Source: an uncultured Planctomycetota bacterium | GTDB lineage: Bacteria; Planctomycetota; Brocadiia; CAIUPP01 | Length of the DNA stretch: 39,025 nt | Direction: 5' to 3' | Assembly (NCBI GenBank): GCA_903901045.1 | Contig: CAIUPP010000031.1 | Coordinates: forward strand, 1-39,025 | Part shown: positions 32,604 through 39,025 of the stretch, one piece after another | Layout of the letters: each line of letters begins with the position of its first letter | Numbering within the stretch: position 1 is the stretch's first letter | The notes under the pieces: model-generated | Database searches by the model: none | Told to the model about the DNA's origin: nothing | Seen by the model: only the letters and a program-made list of their open reading frames with translations | Translations under genes and position numbers: made by a program

Positions 32604-35600
32604 TCATTTCGGAGCATCGCCGTCGAAGAGGAATTCGCCGTAGCACAGCGGGTCATGGAACGAGACGCCATGCCAGCCGACCAACTCCGCGTCGGCGGTC
32701 TGGCGGAACAATCCGACCACCCAGACATCCCCCTTCTTCGGCACGCCCGCGTCAAAGCTGGCGAAGGGGATGACGGCTTCGAATCGCCACTGGAGGCCCC
32801 AGCCGATCGCGGTGGCGACTTTCCAGTCCGGGTTCCAGTTGATGTCCTCCACCGGGTAGCCCGGCTCATACCGCCCGTCCCATTGGGCCCCGGCGGGGTT
32901 CGTGATCAACTGATAACGCATCTTGCTGCCTTGGGGCATGAAGTACATCTCGAAATTCTCGGCCTTGCAGATGCCGTTCGAGTCGCGCGGGAGCTTGCTC
33001 GGGGGGGAGTTGATCGCGGCGCCGCACGTCGCGGCCATGTAGAGGTTCTTGTCGTCATACATCAGGGACACCTGCGTCAGGCAGAGCCCGCCCTTGCCGG
33101 CGAACTCGATCCTCCCCGCGTCCTTCCAGCAATCATCGATCAACATGCCGTCCAGGACGGGGAGGGACTTGGCGCGCGGAACGACCACCTGGGGCCGCTT
33201 GATCTTGAGGGTGGCGGCCTGCGCCGCATCCGCTTCCGTGAAGGGAATCAGGCGGAAATCGGAGACGTACACCGAGCCTTTCGGCAGGTTGAAGTACACG
33301 AAGGGGGAGTCCTGGAATGGGACGTCGGGCTTCACGTCAAAGTCGTCCTGCAAGATCGTGAATTCCTTCCAGCCCGTGAAGTCCAGCGGGATCTTCTTCT
33401 GATAGAACTTCCCGGCGGTCCCGGCTCGCACGTCAAAGACGCCCTGCGCCTCGCCGCAGTTCAGCTTGAACGTCATCCCCTTGTGGCTCTTGGTGCGGTT
33501 GATGTAGATGCTCATGTTGACCAGCAGGCCCGGCCCTTTGACTTCCCAGCAGGGGAGCCCGTCCTTGGTGGTTGCCTTGATCTCCGGCTTGCCCTGCTCC
33601 GCCTTGAATCCATACGCGAAGTCCTCATAGGGATGGCGCGTCGGCGGCAGGAGCGCGGATTCGGCCGCCGCGGCGCCGCGGCCTTCGGTCACCACGACCT
33701 TCGAGGCGCCCATCGGCACGCTCAGCAGCGCGAAACGGCGATTCCCCAGCGTCCGGATGGCGGCGTCCGCCGGTTTTCCATTCACTTGCGCCGCCGCGTT
33801 CTTCCATCCCTTCTCCAGGAAGACGAGTACTTCCGCCCCTTCCCCGTCGCTGTGGACGTCGAGGTTCACCGCCTTGCCTTCCGCCCGGCCGGTGATCTCC
33901 ACGCCGCGCGAGGAGTTCAGGAAGAGGTGGTTGCGCCTGCCGCCGATGGAATAAACGAAGGCGGGCGTCTGGCTGATCGTGACCATCTTCAGCCGGTCCG
34001 AGGCCAGGAGCGTTTCAAGCCGAAGGGTGTCTCCCTTGGCGGACATGACGTCAAAGACGCTGGAGACGGCATCCACCGACTCCGGGATGTGAGCGGCCAG
34101 GTCAAGCCCGAAGGGTATCATCGGCTCGGTCTGCCAAACGTACAACGGAGACTTGGGGTCCAAGGCGAGCCCCTGGAGCGAGAGCGACACCGTCTCGCGT
34201 TTCTCCTTGGCGTCGTGGTTAATGAGCGGGAGCAGGTAGCCGGCGCCCTGCTTGAGCAGCGCGCTTTCCATCGTCGCCGTCTCGGCGTTCCACCAGTTCG
34301 GATGGATGTGGTCGCCGTCCACAATCTGGCTGTTGCGCACCTCGAACGCCAGGTCGATCACGAGGAACTGATGGCTGATGTTGTAGCAGTAGCTGGGGGA
34401 GCGCATGAACGGCAGGAGGCCGTACATCATCGTGCGGTTGGAGACGGCCGGACAGTCCCCCGTCAGCAGGCAGGCGACACCCGTGGGCTGCTGGACATAC
34501 TTCGACACAAACGCCACGTTGGCGGGCAGCCGCCAGTCGCGCTTCTCAAAGACCTGCAGCGTGCCGCCGTATTCGAAGAAGCCGCCGTGCTGGCACTCGG
34601 GCATGGTGGAGCCGTTGGTGAAGAAGACGCGGTTCTGCTCCTCGCAGGCGCGCTTGATGCCGTTGACGAAGAGCGTCTGGTGATAGAGATGCAGGAATCG
34701 CTTCTCGGGGAAATAGGTGACCAGTTCGGCGCGGCCGCCATCCATGTTGGCGCCGGCCAGTTCGAAATAGGGCATGAACGTCTTGAACTGGTCGATCATG
34801 AAGTCCGTATGGTCCTTGGTGGAATCATCCTTGAGGTAGTTGTACACCTCGTCGGAGCCGTACTGCTGGTAATTGCCGTCGTTCCGGCGCAGGAGCCACT
34901 CCGGGTGCTTCTCCATGTAGGTCTTGGACTTGTCGGAGGCGCTGGCCGGCCAGGTGTAGAGGATGCTCTTGAGGCGGCCCTGCGGGTCGAACTGCTTGTA
35001 CCGGTCCAACTGCTTCTTGATCGCCTCCTTCGTCGTCTTCTGGTCCCACACGTAGCCGCTCCAGGAGGCGAAGATCGGCGGTTCCAACTGGTAATCGCCG
35101 CTGATGGCCCAGTAGCCCCAGCTTGAGAGGATGTACTCGTTCGGCGCCAGCGTGGAAAGCAGCGCGCGCGTGCGCTCCACCCACCAGTAATCCTGGGGCA
35201 GGGTGGCGTAACCGTCGCCGGAGCAGATCTTCACTTTCGAGTACCAGTCCGGCACGTGGTTCTCCACGAGCTTGGCGATCTCGGGAAGAAGCTTGTACCG
35301 CCGGTGGAACTCGCGCGCATCGCCGTCGAAGACCATGAAGTGCGATTCGACGGAGAGGAACAGCCCTTTGCGCACCACGTCGCCGGTGAAATACATCTCC
35401 CAGCCGGAGGGAACCAGGAACGTGGCGTCGTCAATCTCATTCTTGTCGAAGGCATAGGTGGTGAAGCGGCCTTCCACGTACCCGTTCACCTTGAATTTAT
35501 ACTGCGCGCAGCCGACATGGGAGGCCGGCTGAACGTAGATGAACAGCGCGCCGCCGAGGTCCCGCACCGCCGTGCGCTCCTTGATGCTCGCCCCCGGGAT

Positions 35601-37133
35601 GAACGGGAACGTGCCGCTTCCCGGCCCGCTGCCCCCGTCCCACATCGGCCGATAATAGGAGCCGTCCTTATAGAAATCCGGGGCCAGGGCCGTGTCCGAC
35701 CGGAGGAAGATTAGCTTGCCGTCGCTCTTCTCCGTGAGAGCGCGGAAGTAGGTCACCTTGACCAGGTGGTCGCTCTCCAGGCGATACGCCTTGGTCAGCT
35801 CGATCTCCGGCAGCTCCGGGTTCGTGCAGACCAGTTCAAAACCTTCCGGCGCTCCGGCGGGACTCTTGCGATAGCCGGTGACGCAGTCCTTCTCCTCGGA
35901 AACGCGCTTCCCGTCCTTGCCGTCGAAGACGTACGTGTCGCAATTGGTCTGGAGGAGCTGAAGCTTCCTGGGGCGAAACGTGATCTGCGTGACGCGCCCG
36001 GAAGCGGGGGAAATGTCGCACAGGATGCTCTCGTTCTGGAGCGTCAGCGTCTGCGGCGCCGGAGAGAGCGGGCCGGAGGAGGGCGCCGTGCAAGGCCCGA
36101 TGTACTTCATCGGCCGGCGGATTGCGAAGGGCTCGGCGACCAGCGGCGTCTTGTCCCGCCCGAGGATCGCGGCGCGCAACTCATAGTCCCCCGGGGCCAT
36201 GTCGGAGGCCGGGAACACAGCATCCAGCTTCTTGGCGTCCGCGAGCGCGTCAAACGCAATCGTGCGGAGGGGCTTCTCTTCGCCTGCGCGCCGCACGGCA
36301 ATCTCCACCGACGGTTTGAAGTCCAGCTTGTCGATGCCGTCGAATTCGAGATTGACGACCAGGTTCTCTCCGATGAAATGCGGGAGCGGGCGGTAATGGA
36401 TGACGACCGGGGGAATGGATTTCTCAAATCGCCGCTCCGCGCCCAGCGCATAGAGCGCGGCAATGTCCTGCGCGGACAAGGCCTGCGCGTAAAGGGAAAA
36501 ATCGTCCACCATCCCCTTGAAATACTGCCCCTCGGCGTACCCATACCGGCCGATCTCCAAGCCGAGGCCCTTAATGTTATTGATCGCCTTGCCTTCCGTG
36601 CGGGTGCGCTCGGCGTCCAGAACGCCGTCGAGGTAAAGAGATTCCTTCAGCGTCGCCGGGTCATACACCGCCGCCACGTGGTACCAGCGGCCGGGCTGGA
36701 TCCGCCCTTTGGACGGCAGATTCGTCCAGGTGTTCTTGCCATCGCCGCGCGTTTCGAATATGATCACGCCGCCGGGGGCGACGCGAAGGTTCCAGCCGAA
36801 CTTCGTGACGAAATACTGCTGCCGATCCTTAATGTCTTCCTGTTCGTAAATCCAGATCGAGATCGTCAGCGGGCCGGGCAGTTGGAGCTTGGCATCGTCG
36901 CCGCAGCCGACGTAGTCGGCCTTTCCGTCGAGCAAGAGAGCGAAGCCCTTTTCCCGCTTCATCCAGCGGGTTCCATGCAGCTGGCCGACCAGGCCGTTGC
37001 CGCTCTTATCGGCGACGGTCAGCCCCGCACCCGCGTCGAAGTCGTACGAGAGCACGGGGGCGGGCTGCGCGCGCAGCGGGTTCGCCAGGAAACCCAGGAG
37101 CAGGAAGCCGAGAACCGTTCCCCACTTGCTCAT
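32604..37133 (-). CDS. Secreted LamG plus TIM-barrel plus CBM9-like protein (1509 aa)
   Basis: A signal peptide (MSKWGTVLGFLLLGFLANPL, cleaved near RA at 22) is followed by a LamG domain (about 26-230; LTISIWIYEQED, GMVDDFSLYAQALS). A beta domain (about 235-340), a mutarotase-like sandwich (about 360-620) and a likely catalytic barrel (about 625-930: SSWGYWAISGD, LKSILYTWPAS, ELAGANMDGGRAE with Asp798, FFTNGSTMPE) come next. After further beta domains the last 210 residues resemble the CBM9/DOMON-like fold (LPVLDGMLIDDCWKDA, VSLMYDDKNLYMAATCG, ENFEMYFMPQ, WRFEAVIPFASF). It is likely an exported polysaccharide-binding hydrolase; GH family not assigned. GAGGAGAG precedes the ATG. It follows a pseudopilin gene by 129 bases with a hairpin between. 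Confidence 0.82.
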   Translation of the reverse strand: MSKWGTVLGFLLLGFLANPLRAQPAPVLSYDFDAGAGLTVADKSGNGLVGQLHGTRWMKREKGFALLLDGKADYVGCGDDAKLQLPGPLTISIWIYEQEDIKDRQQYFVTKFGWNLRVAPGGVIIFETRGDGKNTWTNLPSKGRIQPGRWYHVAAVYDPATLKESLYLDGVLDAERTRTEGKAINNIKGLGLEIGRYGYAEGQYFKGMVDDFSLYAQALSAQDIAALYALGAERRFEKSIPPVVIHYRPLPHFIGENLVVNLEFDGIDKLDFKPSVEIAVRRAGEEKPLRTIAFDALADAKKLDAVFPASDMAPGDYELRAAILGRDKTPLVAEPFAIRRPMKYIGPCTAPSSGPLSPAPQTLTLQNESILCDISPASGRVTQITFRPRKLQLLQTNCDTYVFDGKDGKRVSEEKDCVTGYRKSPAGAPEGFELVCTNPELPEIELTKAYRLESDHLVKVTYFRALTEKSDGKLIFLRSDTALAPDFYKDGSYYRPMWDGGSGPGSGTFPFIPGASIKERTAVRDLGGALFIYVQPASHVGCAQYKFKVNGYVEGRFTTYAFDKNEIDDATFLVPSGWEMYFTGDVVRKGLFLSVESHFMVFDGDAREFHRRYKLLPEIAKLVENHVPDWYSKVKICSGDGYATLPQDYWWVERTRALLSTLAPNEYILSSWGYWAISGDYQLEPPIFASWSGYVWDQKTTKEAIKKQLDRYKQFDPQGRLKSILYTWPASASDKSKTYMEKHPEWLLRRNDGNYQQYGSDEVYNYLKDDSTKDHTDFMIDQFKTFMPYFELAGANMDGGRAELVTYFPEKRFLHLYHQTLFVNGIKRACEEQNRVFFTNGSTMPECQHGGFFEYGGTLQVFEKRDWRLPANVAFVSKYVQQPTGVACLLTGDCPAVSNRTMMYGLLPFMRSPSYCYNISHQFLVIDLAFEVRNSQIVDGDHIHPNWWNAETATMESALLKQGAGYLLPLINHDAKEKRETVSLSLQGLALDPKSPLYVWQTEPMIPFGLDLAAHIPESVDAVSSVFDVMSAKGDTLRLETLLASDRLKMVTISQTPAFVYSIGGRRNHLFLNSSRGVEITGRAEGKAVNLDVHSDGEGAEVLVFLEKGWKNAAAQVNGKPADAAIRTLGNRRFALLSVPMGASKVVVTEGRGAAAAESALLPPTRHPYEDFAYGFKAEQGKPEIKATTKDGLPCWEVKGPGLLVNMSIYINRTKSHKGMTFKLNCGEAQGVFDVRAGTAGKFYQKKIPLDFTGWKEFTILQDDFDVKPDVPFQDSPFVYFNLPKGSVYVSDFRLIPFTEADAAQAATLKIKRPQVVVPRAKSLPVLDGMLIDDCWKDAGRIEFAGKGGLCLTQVSLMYDDKNLYMAATCGAAINSPPSKLPRDSNGICKAENFEMYFMPQGSKMRYQLITNPAGAQWDGRYEPGYPVEDINWNPDWKVATAIGWGLQWRFEAVIPFASFDAGVPKKGDVWVVGLFRQTADAELVGWHGVSFHDPLCYGEFLFDGDAPK

Positions 37134-37176
37134 CTTGCTCTCCTCTGTGTGTGGACTTTCGTGTCATGTAAAGAGC

Positions 37177-37208
37177 GGGCGTCCGCCCCCGGGTGGAAGC
37201 GGACGCCC
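37177..37208 (-). terminator. Hairpin between second pseudopilin and LamG genes
   Basis: A perfect 10-bp stem, GGGCGTCCGC (37177-37186) and GCGGACGCCC (37199-37208), with a 12-nt loop. It is about 55 bases downstream of the pseudopilin stop and 44 bases before the 1509-aa LamG gene. No clear U-run, so attenuator or RNA-stabilising hairpin is as likely as a terminator. Same relative position as the hairpin at 13629. Confidence 0.55.
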
Positions 37209-37262
37209 ATGCTGCTCAAGTGTCTCTTCCGGCCGATCCGTCCGCAGTCGTAATCCGAACGG

Positions 37263-38540
37263 TCAGTTCGTGACGCCGACATCTATGCCGGCGCTTACGT
37301 CAAACAGGTGCCAAATGCCCACGCTGGAGGAATACGTCGCCCCTGCGACCGGCCATCCCGAGGTCAGCACCGTCGGGTCAGTCCAGTCATACACGCAGTT
37401 GACCTGGGGCGATCCGATGAAAGTTGTGTAATTGGCGTATGTCGCGGAGGCGTAGTAGTAAGTCGGCCAGTAGGTAATCTGCTGTTGCGGGTCGCCGTAC
37501 CACTTGGCGCTCCAATCGCCATTCAGGACATTGTATCCGTCGCGGTGCGCATAGTAGCCCTTGCCGACATAGTGCGCCATTCCGACCCCGACCGCCGTGC
37601 CATAAGTATTGTAGGGGGCCGTATTGCCCCAAATGCTCGTCCTGGAGAAGGAGTCGGAGACCAGCGCGCGGCCGCCGAGTTGCTTCTGCGTCTTGAAGAC
37701 CGGCTCGCCAGGCTTCACAATCTGATCGGGCCTTACATACCGCATTCTCGCGCCGCCTTTGCTGATCAGAGTGGCGACCGAAGGAGTGCCGGTGCTCATG
37801 CCCAGCCCGCAGGGGACGTTCCGGTAGTTGTAATTGCTCTCCGTGGCGAGGAACGATATTTCCACCGACCACACGGTCCTGCCGACAAAATTGCCATGGG
37901 TGAGCGTCCATGCGTCGAATCCGCCGGCTTTCTTAAGCTCACCCAACTTGGTGATGGCGTTCGCCACGAGGGAGGGGTTGTTGTAGTCCCATTGATCGGC
38001 GGGCATGTTGTCGCCGGCGGAGGGGCAGAAGAACAGCCGGGCGTCGCCCAGGTAACCCGAATCGAGCAAATAGCCCAGCCCGATGGGCGTCTGATTGAAT
38101 CCGCCCGCCGCCAGGATGCCGCCCGCGCCCGTAGCGCCCGAGGCGCCGCAGTAGATCGTGCGGAAGTAAACGATGGGAAGCTCAAACCCGTGATTATCGG
38201 ATGCAACTGATCCGTTCGCTGCCCGCACCTGCGCGCCGTTCTTGTCGGTGGCCAGCCCCGTCCCCTTAGTCACCCAAGCGATGTTGCTGCTGTAGGTCGG
38301 CCCGGGCGCCCAGTTACCGTACTCCCCCCACGACGGGAAGTATTGGCCGTAGTCGCTGCAGTAGCTTTCCATCGCCCTGGACATCTGGCTCAGGTTGCTG
38401 AGACATGCCGTGCGGCGCGCTTTTTCGCGCGCGGCGGCCAGCGCGGGCAAGAGCATCCCGGCCAGAATCGCGATGATGGCGATCACGACTAGCAGCTCGA
38501 TCAACGTAAAAGCGTTCATCATGCTTCTTACATTGCGCAT
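37263..38540 (-). CDS. Prepilin-like (pseudopilin) protein, paralogue of the 13697 gene
   Basis: 425 aa. [20 protein letters not shown] is the prepilin-like signal, again with Ala before Phe11, then [18 protein letters not shown]. The C-terminal domain keeps the blocks of the other copy: [65 protein letters not shown], and the ending [16 protein letters not shown]. The variable stretches between blocks differ strongly, as expected of a surface-exposed, substrate-specific part. AAAGGAAGGG precedes the ATG. It heads the long minus-strand gene run down to 18961 and is followed by a hairpin and a secreted LamG protein, the same order as at 15016-9310. Confidence 0.9.
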   Translation of the reverse strand: MRNVRSMMNAFTLIELLVVIAIIAILAGMLLPALAAAREKARRTACLSNLSQMSRAMESYCSDYGQYFPSWGEYGNWAPGPTYSSNIAWVTKGTGLATDKNGAQVRAANGSVASDNHGFELPIVYFRTIYCGASGATGAGGILAAGGFNQTPIGLGYLLDSGYLGDARLFFCPSAGDNMPADQWDYNNPSLVANAITKLGELKKAGGFDAWTLTHGNFVGRTVWSVEISFLATESNYNYRNVPCGLGMSTGTPSVATLISKGGARMRYVRPDQIVKPGEPVFKTQKQLGGRALVSDSFSRTSIWGNTAPYNTYGTAVGVGMAHYVGKGYYAHRDGYNVLNGDWSAKWYGDPQQQITYWPTYYYASATYANYTTFIGSPQVNCVYDWTDPTVLTSGWPVAGATYSSSVGIWHLFDVSAGIDVGVTN

Positions 38541-38846
38541 ACGTTTGCCCTTCCTTTCAATTGAAACGCGCCACTCGCACTCACCCGGTCCAGCGGCCTG
38601 TACGGCTGACGTCCATCATGCCATGCCCGCATGGTTTCCCGCCACTTCCCTCCGGAATGAACGGACAGCGTAAGCCGGATGTGGTCTACTGGGCGACCAC
38701 CATGCCACATTGTATATCAAGCCATATTCGCCGAAAAAAGTCAAGCAAAAAAACGGCGGACAACACGCGCGCACAGTACTTTTCCACTGTTTCGGCCTTC
38801 GTCGCGCCGAATGAACCACTCCCATATCAGGGGCCGATTTGTGTAC
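38541..38846 (-). other. Long untranslated leader, no gene seen
   Basis: About 300 bases between the best promoter and the pseudopilin start contain no convincing gene. A perfect 12-bp palindrome TTTCAATTGAAA (38555-38566) lies immediately before the ribosome-binding site. An extended -10-like TGATATACA (minus strand, 38719-38711) could be an alternative promoter nearer the gene, but no matching -35 box is at the right distance. Confidence 0.4.
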
Positions 38847-38876
38847 TGGTATACCACTGAAATGGAACAATGTCAA
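38847..38876 (-). promoter_or_regulatory. Putative promoter of the glycan operon with palindromic -10 region
   Basis: On the minus strand a perfect TTGACA (38876-38871), a 17-base spacer and TATACC (38853-38848). The weak -10 box is inside the perfect palindrome TGGTATACCA (38847-38856), which could be an operator for a GntR-type regulator. The leader to the ATG at 38540 would be about 300 bases. Confidence 0.5.
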
Positions 38877-38953
38877 CCCCCCCATCACCGAGGCATTAAC
38901 GCTCCCCCAGGAGGATACCCATTACTCTGTTGAGATCATCCTGTTTCGCTTGT

Positions 38954-39009
38954 CAGGCCGCGAAGCGGCCGCCTGATTCTAGCCCACGGCGAGCGAAGCG
39001 AGTCGTGGG
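38954..39009. repeat. REP-like double hairpin at the window end
   Basis: CAGGC...GCCTG (38954-38975) encloses the inner hairpin CCGC-GAA-GCGG. CCCACG...CGTGGG (38983-39009) encloses GAGCGAAGCGAG-like inner repeats. The paired layout resembles the other composite repeats of this window. It lies upstream of the operon promoter; no gene is visible between 38877 and the end. Confidence 0.6.
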
Positions 39010-39025
39010 GGCAAGTCGTACGCAC

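Overview
The window is high-GC bacterial DNA with no plasmid or phage backbone. Two prepilin-like proteins with a C-terminal HRDG(Y)N block, giant secreted LamG proteins, a GH38 enzyme, an SSS symporter and many hairpin-rich intergenic repeats suggest a polysaccharide-degrading member of the PVC group or a neighbouring phylum (Lentisphaerae, Kiritimatiellae, Planctomycetes or similar). This placement is inferred from protein style only.

Region 1 (about 245-6930, all + strand) is core genome. It holds a small winged-helix-like protein, a PPi-type phosphofructokinase, a PHP-domain phosphoesterase, a membrane-anchored TPR protein, and a translation/RNA block: DUF2344 protein, RNase E/G, L21 (rplU) and L27 (rpmA), closed by a strong intrinsic terminator. 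The intergenic spaces carry several different palindromic repeats.

Region 2 (about 7050-9210) looks like the scar of an integrated element. A tRNA-Ser(GCT) is followed, in the opposite orientation, by a frameshifted tyrosine-recombinase C-terminus. Next comes an intact AAA/DUF4143 ATPase whose promoter is overlapped by one of two matching palindromes.

Region 3 (about 9310-38880) is a glycan-utilisation region. A GntR/LacI-type hybrid regulator and a DUF4434-like protein (+ strand) diverge from a pseudopilin gene followed by a 1423-aa LamG protein. After a zinc dehydrogenase, a run of nine minus-strand genes (38540 down to 18961) reads: pseudopilin, 1509-aa LamG protein, DapA/NanA-type aldolase, GH38 alpha-mannosidase, helical-toroid protein, double beta-propeller protein, small LamG protein, SSS symporter, 1052-aa LamG protein, terminator. 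The secreted proteins would capture and cut a polymer, the symporter would import products, and the cytoplasmic enzymes would process them.

Two patterns stand out. The order pseudopilin, hairpin, giant LamG protein occurs twice. A hairpin also follows each gene for an exported soluble or pseudopilin protein on the minus strand, including two exact copies of a 51-nt palindromic repeat, which suggests 3'-end control of unequal expression within long transcripts.
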